From Oscillospiraceae bacterium (GTDB lineage Bacteria > Bacillota > Clostridia > Oscillospirales > UBA644), in contig SVMT01000008.1 in assembly GCA_015067305.1 (NCBI GenBank), positions 28,684-92,683 on the forward strand: a DNA stretch of 64,000 bases, given 5' to 3'. Of the stretch, positions 54,970 to 64,000 are shown piece by piece (position 1 is the stretch's first letter; each line of letters begins with the position of its first letter). The position numbers and the translations under genes are program-made. The notes beneath the pieces are model-generated. The model worked only from the letters and a program-made list of their open reading frames with translations, was not told the origin of the DNA and did no database searches.

Positions 54970-55222
54970 TTAACAGTATACCACATCTGTGAGCTTTTTT
55001 CAAGCGGAATTTTATGAACTTTATATATAAAAGACAGAAAATAAGCGAAAGACACATTTTTGAAGTCTTCTTTAACGGCTCATCTCGTTTGCAAAACTAT
55101 TATATCACGTTTAACTCATTATGTCAAGTGTTTTTGGATAAAAAATTACGTGTTTTTCTGAATTTTTCTTGACACGTCAACAAGTTAAAAAGGGTTTTTG
55201 TGCAAACTTTCTTATTTTGAGG
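54970..55222. other. Intergenic region between trmL and the small plus-strand gene
   Basis: A/T-rich, no gene. It holds divergent promoters; no strong repeat or hairpin is seen beyond AT-rich inverted fragments. Confidence 0.4.
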
Positions 55223-55251
55223 TTGACTTTTAAGGATTTTTGGTGTATAAT
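55223..55251 (+). promoter_or_regulatory. Promoter of the 110-residue hypothetical gene
   Basis: TTGACT (55223-55228), 17 bp, TATAAT (55246-55251). Leader of about 42 bases to the ATG at 55300. Confidence 0.8.
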
Positions 55252-55299
55252 ATACACAGTCAAAGCACTTCAATGTTTAATTCAGAAAAGGTGATACTT

Positions 55300-55632
55300 A
55301 TGGCATTTCACGAATTTGGCATAATGCAGGAGATTCCAAAAGGCAGATATGACAAATATGAACCCGAAAAATACGAAAAACTCGTAGCTGTGGACATGGA
55401 GATCATCGACCGTATTTTGACAAGAACTATTACGATCCCCACCTTTGCTCACACCACAAAAGAACCCTTCAACGGACTGAATGAAGCCGGAATAACGCTC
55501 ATTCCTCCCGACTCCGCTTTACGTATGGCTGATCTTTTTGAAAAAAGTGGGATACCCGAACTTTCAAAACTGATAAAACTCCTTCGTGCCGCTGCTGAAG
55601 AAAGTCACTTTGTGATACATTTTGGAATATAA
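55300..55632 (+). CDS. Conserved hypothetical protein, 110 residues
   Basis: MAFHEFGIMQEIPKGRYDKYEPEKY (start), a helix-rich C-terminal half (MADLFEKSGIPELSKLIKLLRAAAEESHFVIHFGI). No recognised family. The ATG at 55300 has AAAGGTGAT upstream; a frame beginning at 55240 lies inside the promoter and is rejected. Monocistronic with a good terminator. Confidence 0.7.
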   Translation: MAFHEFGIMQEIPKGRYDKYEPEKYEKLVAVDMEIIDRILTRTITIPTFAHTTKEPFNGLNEAGITLIPPDSALRMADLFEKSGIPELSKLIKLLRAAAEESHFVIHFGI

Positions 55633-55637
55633 CAGAT

Positions 55638-55670
55638 CCTCTTCCTTACGATTCGGGAAGAGGTTTTTTT
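55638..55670 (+). terminator. Terminator of the 110-residue gene
   Basis: CCTCTTCC (55638-55645) pairs with GGAAGAGG (55656-55663), followed by seven T. Rho-independent. Confidence 0.9.
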
Positions 55671-55708
55671 ATTTTTGTTTGTCCCTCAAACTGTCGGAAA
55701 ATGCAATG

Positions 55709-55734
55709 AAAAGCCTTGAAAATCAAGGCTTTTT
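55709..55734. terminator. Second hairpin terminator
   Basis: AAAGCCTTGA/TCAAGGCTTT with a T-run; a back-up terminator or one acting on readthrough from the other strand. Confidence 0.7.
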
Positions 55735-55750
55735 TGTACATTTTGCCCAT

Positions 55751-55779
55751 TTGAAATTTTCTCTGAAATATGGTATAAT
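55751..55779 (+). promoter_or_regulatory. Promoter of the two small genes at 55.9-56.4 kb
   Basis: TTGAAA (55751-55756), 17 bp, TATAAT (55774-55779). Leader ~75 bases to the first ATG, with a short A-rich RBS AGGAAGG. Confidence 0.78.
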
Positions 55780-55859
55780 TATAAGGTAAAGCAGTAAGCA
55801 TTGAATGAAACTCATTCCGATGAATATGTCTTTTAATTTGATTATAGGAAGGAACAAAA

Positions 55860-56228
55860 ATGAGCTTACAAACAGTACACCACTTAACTTTCGGCACGGG
55901 AACAGTCACCGCATTGGACGGAAAATATCTGACTGTTGATTTCGGCGGAGCTCTGGGCGAAAAGACTTTCGTTTTCCCCGATGCTTTTGCCAAGTTTCTC
56001 AGATATGACAATGAAGAAAAGCAGGCAGAAGTCTGCGAACTTTTCCGCAAAAAGCAGGAAAAAATCGAAATGGACAACGCAATCAAAGAGGCGGCTCGAA
56101 GAAAAGCTGCCGAACTTGCGGAAGAAGAACATCGTAAGATGTTCGGAAAACCGAAATCAGTCAAAAAAGTCGCAGCTCCAAAACGTAAAAAAACAATAGA
56201 AGAAATAGTTGAGGAGGTTGTCAAATAA
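55860..56228 (+). CDS. Hypothetical protein with tudor-like N-terminus and coiled-coil tail
   Basis: 122 residues. N-terminal 45 residues VHHLTFGTGTVTALDGKYLTVDFGGALGEKTFVFPDAF look like the small SH3/tudor-type domain also found at the C-terminus of UvrD-like helicases and in CarD. The rest is a charged alpha-helix (KQAEVCELFRKKQEKIEMDNAIKEAARRKAAELAEEE) and a basic linker. Probably a nucleic-acid- or polymerase-associated adapter; unproven. The stop overlaps the next start by one base. Confidence 0.68.
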   Translation: MSLQTVHHLTFGTGTVTALDGKYLTVDFGGALGEKTFVFPDAFAKFLRYDNEEKQAEVCELFRKKQEKIEMDNAIKEAARRKAAELAEEEHRKMFGKPKSVKKVAAPKRKKTIEEIVEEVVK

Positions 56229-56428
56229 TGAAAAGAATACAATATGCCTGCCTTTGCGAAACGAGCAAATTCGAAAACGAAGCAGATCTTGTCGCTTATA
56301 TCGAGAAAATGAGCAAGAAAAACGCAAAATTTGAGGTTATCAATAAAGTCATAGAATCTGACGGTTCCGTGACCGTAGAGACAAGATCTCAATACCTCAA
56401 CTACAGAACAGGTAAATATATAGAATAA
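56228..56428 (+). CDS. Small hypothetical protein coupled to the previous gene
   Basis: 66 residues, with two short strands and a helix (ADLVAYIEKMSKKNAKFEVINKVIESDGSVTVETRSQYLNYRTGKY). Its ATG overlaps the previous stop (AATAATG arrangement). AGGAGG lies just inside the preceding gene. Function unknown; the pairing suggests a two-subunit unit. Confidence 0.65.
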   Translation: MKRIQYACLCETSKFENEADLVAYIEKMSKKNAKFEVINKVIESDGSVTVETRSQYLNYRTGKYIE

Positions 56429-56431
56429 ACA

Positions 56432-56472
56432 CTTAGGAGAGCTTATGAAGAATAAGTTCTCCCTTAAATTTT
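56432..56472 (+). terminator. Terminator of the small two-gene operon
   Basis: GGAGAGCTTAT and ATAAGTTCTCC form a stem with one mismatch, followed by TTAAATTTTTTT. Confidence 0.8.
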
Positions 56473-56492
56473 TTTGAAACAGTATCAAACAC

Positions 56493-56521
56493 TTGACTTT
56501 TTCTCTTTATTATAGTATAAT
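56493..56521 (+). promoter_or_regulatory. Promoter of the GH2 gene
   Basis: TTGACT (56493-56498), 17 bp, TATAAT (56516-56521); only 34 bases to the ATG at 56556. Confidence 0.85.
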
Positions 56522-56555
56522 GTTTATAAATAATATAGTTTTGGGAGGTCTATTT

Positions 56556-58841
56556 ATGACTCTTAACGGTAAATGGCAGTTGGCTGTCGTCGATGAAAAG
56601 GATTTTGGCGGCATTTTCGATAATTATGAAACTATAGACGGGGAAGTTCCCGGAAATTTTGAGCTGGATCTTTTTCGCGCAGGGATAATTCCCGACCCCT
56701 ATTACGATGTTAACATTCTTGAAGTCCAAAAATACGAGCGTTCTCACCTTATTTATACGAAAAAATTTGATTGGAACGGCGCTGATGCAGTTCTCGAATT
56801 TAAGGGAATTGACTGTATCGCCGAAATTTTCCTTAATGGAGAAAAGATCGGCGAAAACGAGAATATGTTCATTGAAAATATTCTGAAATGTACCCCGAAA
56901 TGCGGCGAAAACACACTTGTTGTTCATATTTTACCTGCGGTCGTTGAAGGGGAGAAGTATACTCATGAACCCTATGAACGATTCCTCGATAAACATCTTG
57001 AACATCTGAATATCAGAAAAGCTCCCCATATGTACGGCTGGGATATCATGCCCCGTATAGTTTCGGGTGGTTTGTGGCGTGATGTAGAGATAACCGAGGC
57101 TAAAAAACAGAGAATCGTATCCGCACGTCTGATCACTCTTTCTCTCGGCGAAAATTCCGCAAAGGTCGCCGTAGAAGCTGAACTTGAAAATATTGACGGG
57201 GATTCTTCCATAATCGTCAGCGGTATCTGTGGAGACAGCAAGTTTAGCGGAATTCTTGAAATGTCGGGGGATATTGCCTCTTCCGAGTTCACCGTTGAGT
57301 CACCCATGCTTTGGAATCCCGCAAATTATGGAGAGCCCAATTTGTATGAAGTTTCCGTTTGTGCGGTTTTGAACGGTGAGACTGTTGATTCTCTTTCATT
57401 TAAAACAGGTATCAGAACTGTTGAACTTGTTCGAACTTCTATTATTGACGACGAGGGTAAAGGGGATTTCCACTTCAAAATAAACGGCAAAAAAGTCTTT
57501 GTTCTTGGTACAAACTGGGTTCCCGTGGATGCCTTCCATTCAAGAGACAAAGCGCGTCTTCCTGAAATTCTGCCAATGCTTAATGATATTGGCTGCAACG
57601 CTTTACGCTGTTGGGGCGGTAATGTCTACGAAGATGATATTTTCTATGAATACTGCGACGCTCACGGCATCATGATCTGGCAGGATTTTTCCATGGCGTG
57701 CGGTTATTATCCTCAGTCAGAAAGCTTTTATAATAAGATGCATTCTGAAACTCTTTCCGTCGTCCGCCGTTTGAGAAATCATCCCTCAATTATTCTTTGG
57801 GCAGGGGATAACGAGTGCGACGATGAAATAAAACGTCAAAAAATTGATCCGAACAGTAATGTTATTACTCGTAAAGCCATTCCTACGGCAATTTCAAAGG
57901 TTGATTCCTATAAAGGCGTTGACACGAGACCGTATCTTCCTTCTTCTCCTTATTGCGATGAAGAGGCTTATGCGACAAAAAAGCCCATGTCAGAGGAGCA
58001 TCTTTGGGGACCCCGTGACTACTTCAAAGGTAGATTCTACAAAACTTCCGTCTGTTGCTTCGCTTCCGAAACTGGTTACCACGGCTGTCCTGCTCCAGAT
58101 TCATTGAAAAAATTTATCGCTCCAGAAAACCTTTGGCCCTGGAGAGAAAAGGGTGAAGATTATGCAAATAAAGCTTGGCTTGCTCATGCTACTTGCGCAG
58201 ATCCTGTTCATGACCACTGTTTTGCATACAGAATTCCGCTTATGACAAATCAGGTCAAGACTCTTTTCGGCAGTGAACCAGAAGATTTGAACACGTATGC
58301 TCTTCAAAGTCAAATATCTCAGGCGGAAGCTAAGAAATTCTTCATTGAGCGTTTTCGTGTGACAAAATGGCGCAGAACCGGTATTATATGGTGGAATCTT
58401 ATCGACGGCTGGCCACAGATCTCCGATGCGATCGTGGATTGGTACGGCACGAAAAAGCTTGCGTACAGCTACATAAAACGCTCTCAGAATCCTGTTTGCT
58501 GTATTTTCGATGAGCCCGTTGACGGCAAGATCTCACTCTATGCGGTAAATGACCTTCAGTCCGACAAGAAATTGAATGTAAAGGTTACTGATCTTACGAC
58601 CCACGAGATACTTTTTGAAGCTTCCGTAAATGCACTTTCAAATGAATCCACGCTGATAAAGACCATTGACTGTCCCGCTGACAAGCATTTCCTTTATATC
58701 GAATGGAACGGCGACAACTGCGGTACGAACCATTTCGTAACGGATTGTATCAATTTGAATTTTAATGATTATGTCAAGGCTGCTTGCGAAGTTGGATACC
58801 TTGAGGCATTGGAAGGTTTTTCGGATTTGAGGTTGGTTTAA
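56556..58841 (+). CDS. Glycoside hydrolase family 2 beta-mannosidase-like enzyme
   Basis: 761 residues from the ATG at 56556 (GGGAGG upstream). GH2 layout: a jelly-roll N-terminal domain (LNGKWQLAVVDEKDFGG...LFRAGIIPDPYYDVN), an Ig-like domain, and a barrel with the acid/base Glu in SIILWAGDNECDDE and the nucleophile Glu in CCFASETGYHGCP. IRKAPHMYGWDIMPRIVSGGLWRDV is characteristic of beta-mannosidases in GH2. No signal peptide, so it likely cuts imported manno-oligosaccharides or N-glycan fragments. It overlaps the metallophosphoesterase gene by 1 base. Confidence 0.88.
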   Translation: MTLNGKWQLAVVDEKDFGGIFDNYETIDGEVPGNFELDLFRAGIIPDPYYDVNILEVQKYERSHLIYTKKFDWNGADAVLEFKGIDCIAEIFLNGEKIGENENMFIENILKCTPKCGENTLVVHILPAVVEGEKYTHEPYERFLDKHLEHLNIRKAPHMYGWDIMPRIVSGGLWRDVEITEAKKQRIVSARLITLSLGENSAKVAVEAELENIDGDSSIIVSGICGDSKFSGILEMSGDIASSEFTVESPMLWNPANYGEPNLYEVSVCAVLNGETVDSLSFKTGIRTVELVRTSIIDDEGKGDFHFKINGKKVFVLGTNWVPVDAFHSRDKARLPEILPMLNDIGCNALRCWGGNVYEDDIFYEYCDAHGIMIWQDFSMACGYYPQSESFYNKMHSETLSVVRRLRNHPSIILWAGDNECDDEIKRQKIDPNSNVITRKAIPTAISKVDSYKGVDTRPYLPSSPYCDEEAYATKKPMSEEHLWGPRDYFKGRFYKTSVCCFASETGYHGCPAPDSLKKFIAPENLWPWREKGEDYANKAWLAHATCADPVHDHCFAYRIPLMTNQVKTLFGSEPEDLNTYALQSQISQAEAKKFFIERFRVTKWRRTGIIWWNLIDGWPQISDAIVDWYGTKKLAYSYIKRSQNPVCCIFDEPVDGKISLYAVNDLQSDKKLNVKVTDLTTHEILFEASVNALSNESTLIKTIDCPADKHFLYIEWNGDNCGTNHFVTDCINLNFNDYVKAACEVGYLEALEGFSDLRLV

Positions 58842-59665
58842 TGAAAAAAATTATAATAATGTCTGATGTTCATCTTTGCAGACATCAATGGGGCGGCGTT
58901 TCGGCAGAGGAACGTATGGAGAAAATGGTACGCGAGTTGAATGAGTCGTATGACAGGGAAAAATATGAGGCGATTCTGTTTTTAGGGGATTATTCCTTGG
59001 ATTTTTGGCTCTATGATGAAGGCGGAACTTATGTTCACAAAAAAGTCAGCAATACGGAACGACTTATCAAAGATTATCTTTCAAAATTGAAATGCCAAAA
59101 TTACCATATGATTCCCGGAAACCATGAGCAGTACGGCAATGAAAAATGGTTGGAACTGACAGGGAAAATCAGACAGTTTTCTGTTGTTGTGGGCGGATAT
59201 CTGTTTGTTATGCTCGATACATTTGCCGATGGATTGGACCCTGACCATGACCACGACGGGGTTTATACGGGGGCTGATATCGATTTTGTCAAGACGGAAA
59301 TGGAGAAATATCCCGAAATGAAAACGGTTTTATGCGCTCATTATTTCGCTGTGGAAAAAACTTCCGGTATGAGAGAAAATGCTGACATATATATGGATTC
59401 GTCGGATAAATTGAAGAAATTTTTGCGTGAAGAAGACAGAATCGTTTGTCTTTTCTTTGGGCATGACCATACTTGTGCGACGGAAATGATTGAAGATTGT
59501 GGAAAATATCTTTTTCATGACGGTCAGTATTCGTATTCTCTGGCTGAGCCTGAGGAGGATTGTCCCCGTGGCTGGCGTGAGGTCTGGTTCGATGAAAATT
59601 CGTTGAAAACAGCATATTTTTCAGCGGAAAAATCTTATCGGGAAATGACTGAAATTAAATTTTAA
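58841..59665 (+). CDS. Calcineurin-like metallophosphoesterase
   Basis: 274 residues. Motifs IIMSDVHLCR, FLGDYSLDFW, IPGNHEQYG and, later, CAHYFAVEKTSG and FGHDHTCATEM give the complete metal-binding set. The ATG shares the last base of the GH2 stop (TTTAATG), so translation is coupled to the beta-mannosidase. Substrate unknown; sugar phosphate or nucleotide are possible. No terminator is evident directly after it. Confidence 0.9.
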   Translation: MKKIIIMSDVHLCRHQWGGVSAEERMEKMVRELNESYDREKYEAILFLGDYSLDFWLYDEGGTYVHKKVSNTERLIKDYLSKLKCQNYHMIPGNHEQYGNEKWLELTGKIRQFSVVVGGYLFVMLDTFADGLDPDHDHDGVYTGADIDFVKTEMEKYPEMKTVLCAHYFAVEKTSGMRENADIYMDSSDKLKKFLREEDRIVCLFFGHDHTCATEMIEDCGKYLFHDGQYSYSLAEPEEDCPRGWREVWFDENSLKTAYFSAEKSYREMTEIKF

Positions 59666-59728
59666 AATCAAAAAAGCCGGTTCATTTAGTGAAGACTAAA
59701 AGTTCATAGTAGGTTTTAAAACAATAAC

Positions 59729-59758
59729 AAAAATGCTCCCCGTATGAGGAGCATTTTT
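59729..59758. terminator. Terminator downstream of tuf
   Basis: AAAATGCTCC/GGAGCATTTT hairpin (about 59730-59757) flanked by T-runs in either direction; ends the str operon on the minus strand and may stop readthrough from the phosphoesterase. Confidence 0.85.
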
Positions 59759-59785
59759 ATTAACGTGTTTTAAGCTAAACAGAAA

Positions 59786-60988
59786 TTATTCCTGGATAGA
59801 AGCAACGACGCCGGAACCAACTGTCTTACCGCCTTCACGGATAGCGAAACGGAGACCCTGTTCGATAGCGATAGGTGTGATGAGTTCAACGTTGATTGTA
59901 ACGTTTTCACCGGGCATACACATATCTACGCCTTCTTTAAGTGTGATAACACCTGTAACGTCTGTTGTTCTGAAATAGAACTGAGGTCTGTAGTTGGATA
60001 CGAAGGGCTTATGACGGCCACCTTCTTTAGCTGTAAGAACGTAAACTTCGCCTGTGAACTTTGTATGGGGGTTGATTGTGCCGGGTTTAGCAAGAACCTG
60101 ACCTCTTTCGATGTCTTCTCTTGTTACGCCACGGAGGAGACAACCGATGTTATCGCCAGCTTCAGCGTAGTCCATTGTCTTACGGAACATTTCGATACCT
60201 GTAACAACAGTTTTCTTTGTTTCTTCTTTGATACCAACGATTTCAACTTCTTCAGAAAGTTTGATCTGACCTCTTTCAACTCTACCTGTAGCAACTGTAC
60301 CACGACCTGTGATTGTGAATACGTCTTCGACAGGCATGATGAAGGGAAGGCTGTCGTTTCTTTCGGGAGAAGGAATGTAAGAGTCAACTGCAGCCATGAG
60401 TTCTACGATAGGAGCATATTCAGGTGCATCGGGTGTTGTAGCATTGCTTTCGAGAGCCATGAGAGCAGAACCTTTGATGATAGGTGTATCATCGCCGGGG
60501 AATTCGTATTTGGAGAGAAGGTCTCTGATATCCATTTCAACGATTTCGAGAAGTTCTTCGTCGTCAACCTGGTCACATTTGTTCATGAATACAACGATAG
60601 CGGGAACGCCTACCTGACGAGCAAGAAGGATATGTTCAGATGTCTGAGCCATAACACCGTCAGAAGCAGCAACTACGAGGATAGCGCCGTCCATCTGAGC
60701 AGCACCAGTGATCATGTTCTTGATGTAGTCAGCGTGTCCGGGGCAGTCAACGTGAGCGTAGTGACGAGCGTCTGTTTCGTATTCAACGTGAGAAGTATTG
60801 ATTGTAATACCTCTTTCTCTTTCTTCGGGAGCCTTGTCGATCTGATCGTATGCGTTGTACTGAGCCTGACCCTTAAGAGCGAGAACTTTTGTGATAGCAG
60901 CAGTAAGAGATGTTTTACCATGGTCAACGTGACCGATAGTACCAATGTTAACGTGGGGTTTTGTTCTTTCAAATTTAGCCTTTGCCAT
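59786..60988 (-). CDS. tuf: Translation elongation factor Tu
   Basis: 400 residues. GTPase motifs [22 protein letters not shown] and NKCDQV, then domains II and III ending [27 protein letters not shown]. It delivers aminoacyl-tRNA to the ribosome. Strong codon bias and an AGGAGGAACAT ribosome site. Last gene of the str operon, 36 bp after fusA. Confidence 0.99.
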   Translation of the reverse strand: MAKAKFERTKPHVNIGTIGHVDHGKTSLTAAITKVLALKGQAQYNAYDQIDKAPEERERGITINTSHVEYETDARHYAHVDCPGHADYIKNMITGAAQMDGAILVVAASDGVMAQTSEHILLARQVGVPAIVVFMNKCDQVDDEELLEIVEMDIRDLLSKYEFPGDDTPIIKGSALMALESNATTPDAPEYAPIVELMAAVDSYIPSPERNDSLPFIMPVEDVFTITGRGTVATGRVERGQIKLSEEVEIVGIKEETKKTVVTGIEMFRKTMDYAEAGDNIGCLLRGVTREDIERGQVLAKPGTINPHTKFTGEVYVLTAKEGGRHKPFVSNYRPQFYFRTTDVTGVITLKEGVDMCMPGENVTINVELITPIAIEQGLRFAIREGGKTVGSGVVASIQE

Positions 60989-61024
60989 TGTAATGTTCCT
61001 CCTTATATTTGGATAAAATTATTT

Positions 61025-63100
61025 TTATTTATTCTTGTTGCCAATGATACCTTCCTGGATGCTCTTGGGCACTTCGGTATAATGGCTGGGTTCCATGGAG
61101 TATACGCCACGACCCTGTGTTTTGGAACGAAGGTCTGTTGCATAACCGAACATGGAAGAAAGGGGTACGAAAGAGTTGATCTGCTGGCCGCCTGTGATAG
61201 CTTCCATAGACTGGATCTGACCTCTTCTGGAGTTGATGTCGCCGATAACGTCGCCCATGTATTCTTCGGGAACGATAACTACGACTTTCATGATGGGTTC
61301 CATGATAACGGGATCAGCCTGTTTCATAGCTTCTTTGAAAGCCATAGAACCTGCGATCTTGAACGCCATTTCAGAGGAGTCGACTTCATGGTAAGAACCA
61401 TCGTAAAGTGTTACTTTACAGTCAACTACAGGGAATCCTGCGAGAACACCGCTGTTCATAGCGCCCTGGATACCTGCATCAACTGCGGGAATGTATTCCT
61501 TGGGAATAGCGCCACCAACAACTTTGTTGATAAATTCGTAGCCCTTGCCGGGTTCGTTGGGTTCGAGGATGATCTTAACGTGACCGTACTGACCTTTACC
61601 ACCGGACTGACGTGCATATTTCATATCCTTGTCCACAGTTCTGCGAACAGCTTCTTTATATGCAACCTGGGGTTTACCGATATTAGCTTCAACTTTAAAT
61701 TCTCTGAGCATACGGTCAACGATGATATCAAGGTGGAGTTCACCCATACCTGCGATGATTGTCTGACCTGTTTCTTCGTCAGTGTATGTTCTGAATGTGG
61801 GGTCTTCTTCAGCAAGTTTAGCGAGGGCAATGCCCATCTTTTCCTGACCTGCTTTTGTTTTAGGTTCGATAGCGACTCTGATAACGGGTTCGGGGAATAC
61901 CATGGATTCAAGGATTACGGGAGCCTTTTCGTCGCAGAGTGTATCACCTGTTGTTGTATTTTTAAGACCAACTGCAGCACAGATATCGCCTGCATAAGCT
62001 TCTTCGATATCTTCTCTGTGGTTAGCGTGCATTTTAAGCAAACGTCCGAAACGCTCACGGTTTCCTTTTGTTGCGTTAAGAATATTAGCGCCTGTTGTAA
62101 TTTTACCGGAGTAAACTCTGAAGAAGCAAAGCTTACCAACAAACGGGTCTGTCATGATCTTGAATGCAAGAGCAGAGAAGGGCTCGTTGTCATCAGCTTT
62201 TCTTTCTGTTTCTTCGTTTGTTTCAGCGTCTGTACCCTTAATAGCGGGAATGTCAAGGGGAGAAGGCATATAATCGATAACTGCGTCGAGAAGCTTCTGA
62301 ACGCCCTTGTTTCTGTAGGATGTACCGCAAACTACGGGAACCATTTTATTGGCAATTGTAGCTTCTCTGATACATCTCTTGATATCTTCAAGGGGAATTT
62401 CTTCACCTTCGAGATATTTTTCCATGATCGAATCGTCAAATTCAGAGATGTGTTCGATCAGGTTTGTTCTATATTCTTCGGCAAGATCCATCATATCAGC
62501 GGGGATTTCTTCGACTCTCATATCTTTACCCATGTCATCGTAATATACATCGGCATTCATTTCTACGAGGTCGATAATTCCTTTGAATGTGTCTTCCTTA
62601 CCGATAGGAAGCTGGATAGGAACAGCGTTACACTTGAGTCTTTCTTTCATCATGTTTACAACACGATAGAAGTCAGCACCCATGATGTCCATTTTGTTTA
62701 CGTAAGCCATACGGGGAACACCGTATTTGTCAGCCTGACGCCAAACTGTTTCGGACTGAGGTTCAACGCCGCCTTTAGCACAGAGAACTGTTACGGAACC
62801 GTCAAGTACACGGAGAGAACGTTCAACTTCTACTGTAAAGTCAACGTGTCCCGGTGTGTCGATGATGTTGATCGTATGACCCTTCCAGGAAGCTGTTGTA
62901 GCAGCGGATGTGATAGTAATACCACGTTCCTGTTCCTGAGCCATCCAGTCCATCGTAGCGGTACCTTCGTGTGTTTCACCGATCTTATAGTTTACACCGG
63001 TGTAGAACAGAATACGCTCTGTGGTTGTTGTTTTACCTGCGTCAATATGGGCCATAATACCGATATTTCTGTACAGGTTAAGCGGATTTTTTCTGGGCAT
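61025..63100 (-). CDS. fusA: Translation elongation factor G
   Basis: 691 residues. GTPase motifs [36 protein letters not shown] and NKMDIMG, then domains II-V with [16 protein letters not shown] and [15 protein letters not shown]. It drives translocation. It lies between rpsG and tuf in the usual order. AAAGGAG ribosome site. Confidence 0.99.
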   Translation of the reverse strand: MPRKNPLNLYRNIGIMAHIDAGKTTTTERILFYTGVNYKIGETHEGTATMDWMAQEQERGITITSAATTASWKGHTINIIDTPGHVDFTVEVERSLRVLDGSVTVLCAKGGVEPQSETVWRQADKYGVPRMAYVNKMDIMGADFYRVVNMMKERLKCNAVPIQLPIGKEDTFKGIIDLVEMNADVYYDDMGKDMRVEEIPADMMDLAEEYRTNLIEHISEFDDSIMEKYLEGEEIPLEDIKRCIREATIANKMVPVVCGTSYRNKGVQKLLDAVIDYMPSPLDIPAIKGTDAETNEETERKADDNEPFSALAFKIMTDPFVGKLCFFRVYSGKITTGANILNATKGNRERFGRLLKMHANHREDIEEAYAGDICAAVGLKNTTTGDTLCDEKAPVILESMVFPEPVIRVAIEPKTKAGQEKMGIALAKLAEEDPTFRTYTDEETGQTIIAGMGELHLDIIVDRMLREFKVEANIGKPQVAYKEAVRRTVDKDMKYARQSGGKGQYGHVKIILEPNEPGKGYEFINKVVGGAIPKEYIPAVDAGIQGAMNSGVLAGFPVVDCKVTLYDGSYHEVDSSEMAFKIAGSMAFKEAMKQADPVIMEPIMKVVVIVPEEYMGDVIGDINSRRGQIQSMEAITGGQQINSFVPLSSMFGYATDLRSKTQGRGVYSMEPSHYTEVPKSIQEGIIGNKNK

Positions 63101-63148
63101 GTTGGAACTCCTTTCAAAATTTTGTTTACTTGTTCAATGAACTGTGGC

Positions 63149-63619
63149 TTACCATCTGAAGTGTGCGAACGCTTTGTTAGCTTCAGCCATCTTATGCGTA
63201 TCTTCCTTCTTCTTAACGGCACCGCCCTGGTTATTGAGTGCATCCAAAATTTCGTTTGCAAGGCGTTCTTTCATTGTTTTTTCATTTCTGTTACGAGCGT
63301 AGGATGTGAGCCATCTGAGACCGAGTGTCTGTCTTCTTTCGGGTCTAACTTCGATAGGAACCTGATAGTTGGAACCACCTACACGTCTTGCTTTAACTTC
63401 GAGCAAAGGCATGATGTTTTCCATAGCCTCTTCGTAAGCTTCAAGCGCATTTTTGCCGGTTTTTTCAGCAACGATTTCAAAAGCATCGTATACGATTTTC
63501 TGAGCTACGCCCTTCTTACCATCATACATTACGCTGTTGATGAGTTTTGATACGAGCTTGCTGTTGTACAGAGGATCGGGCAAAACCTCTCTCTTGGGTA
63601 CATTTCCTCTTCTAGGCAC
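63149..63619 (-). CDS. rpsG: 30S ribosomal protein S7
   Basis: 156 residues. [30 protein letters not shown] at the start and the conserved [33 protein letters not shown]. It binds 16S rRNA near the E-site. AGGAGGGAAG ribosome site. Gap to rpsL is 169 bp, longer than usual. Confidence 0.99.
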   Translation of the reverse strand: MPRRGNVPKREVLPDPLYNSKLVSKLINSVMYDGKKGVAQKIVYDAFEIVAEKTGKNALEAYEEAMENIMPLLEVKARRVGGSNYQVPIEVRPERRQTLGLRWLTSYARNRNEKTMKERLANEILDALNNQGGAVKKKEDTHKMAEANKAFAHFRW

Positions 63620-63788
63620 TTAGCTTCCCTCCTTCATTATATAAATGATTTCTTCGGTACTCGAAAGCATTAAATTCTTCCGTCAGCGCTGTATCTATGT
63701 TTAAGGCATAAAACAGCCTGTTTTCCATTTCGTTACGCTGTGGATTTAAAAACTTAATTCCGAGTTTAGTCGTTTTTTTGCTGGTAAA
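63620..63788. other. Spacer between rpsL and rpsG
   Basis: 169 bp with no gene. An imperfect stem around GGCATAAAACAGCCTGTTTT (about 63700-63722) is the only structure noted. In several Firmicutes this gap is shorter; nothing indicates regulation. Confidence 0.3.
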
Positions 63789-64000
63789 TTACTTTTTAGC
63801 CGCTGTTTTTCCTGCCTTAGGACGTTTAGCACCGTATTTGGAACGGCTCTGCATTCTTCCGTTTACGCCCTGAGCATCAAGTGTTCCACGAATAATGTGA
63901 TAACGAACACCGGGAAGATCACGTACACGACCGCCTCTGATAAGGACAACGCTGTGCTCCTGAAGATTATGACCAATACCGGGGATATAAGATGTAACCT
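63789..64000 (-). CDS. rpsL: 30S ribosomal protein S12 (partial)
   Basis: Only the last ~70 residues are inside the window; the gene starts beyond base 64000. The C-terminal signature [21 protein letters not shown] is intact, ending in [12 protein letters not shown]. It is first in the str operon here. S12 lies at the decoding centre. No resistance position can be assessed from the partial sequence. Confidence 0.97.
   Translation of the reverse strand, partial: VTSYIPGIGHNLQEHSVVLIRGGRVRDLPGVRYHIIRGTLDAQGVNGRMQSRSKYGAKRPKAGKTAAKK

Noticed and set aside
60011..63550. Very long open frame (about 1,180 codons) on the plus strand across the str operon
   Set aside because: It is antisense to tuf, fusA and rpsG, and arises from their strong codon bias. 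It has a Cys/Phe/Ser-rich composition and no ribosome site.

Overview
The window reads as the chromosome of a low-to-moderate GC, spore-forming, anaerobic Clostridia-type Firmicute, most like an uncultured gut or rumen Oscillospiraceae/Ruminococcaceae member. The indications are: sporulation genes (yunB, an alpha/beta-type SASP), an IspH-ribosomal protein S1 fusion, a rubredoxin-first (reverse) rubrerythrin, a glycyl radical enzyme, many plant-polysaccharide or glycan-directed enzymes, strong Shine-Dalgarno sites, and promoters with TTGACA-N17-TATAAT spacing. Nothing identifies the species.

Layout. 1-8 kb: a small J-domain protein and a membrane zinc-ribbon protein, a GH172-type enzyme divergent from an AraC regulator, a Gfo/Idh/MocA oxidoreductase divergent from a ROK sugar kinase, then an RluA-type pseudouridine synthase. 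7.4-23.4 kb: a dense co-directional core block (GME-fold protein, yunB, a mini-protein with a decarboxylase-beta motif, ligA, vanZ-like, a BaiN-type flavoprotein, hutP-like, cmk, plsC, ispH-rpsA, hprK, murB, whiA, dnaE). 23.4-33.7 kb: a glycyl radical enzyme with a glutaminase-like protein, a beta-helix lipoprotein, a SASP, two small membrane proteins and a eukaryote-like glycogen branching enzyme.

33.8-42.9 kb is a compact phage-derived particle locus, all on the minus strand: terminase small and large subunits, portal, scaffold, P22-like coat, four small connector or tail-joining proteins plus a 50-residue ORF, a tail-tube-like protein, a hub-like protein, holin and amidase. No tape measure, integrase, repressor or replication gene is visible, which makes it a candidate domesticated particle, satellite or remnant. 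Its upstream side (42.9-43.6 kb) holds a 10-bp tandem repeat, a 42-bp-period acidic repeat tract and a 200-bp MITE-like element.

43.6-46.8 kb: an Rrf2-type regulator with a duplicated promoter-operator in front of reverse rubrerythrin, followed by three unrelated minus-strand genes, each carried on the same promoter-ORF-terminator cassette with nearly identical intergenic DNA. 46.8-59.7 kb: a TIM-barrel glycosidase-like protein with a 72-bp internal duplication, a NagD-type phosphatase and deacetylase-like operon, lipoprotein and small ORFs, a degenerate CPBP protein, DegV, TrmL, three small unknown proteins, a GH2 beta-mannosidase and a metallophosphoesterase. 59.8-64 kb is the str operon (rpsL-rpsG-fusA-tuf) on the minus strand, with rpsL cut by the window edge.

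A family of GGGGGAAA...TTTCCCCC hairpins, several with a conserved AAAAACTTTT tail ending in GAGCAAAGCTC or a variant, recurs in at least seven places. It lies mostly just after gene ends and in gene-outward orientation, so it appears to be an interspersed terminator-like repeat.
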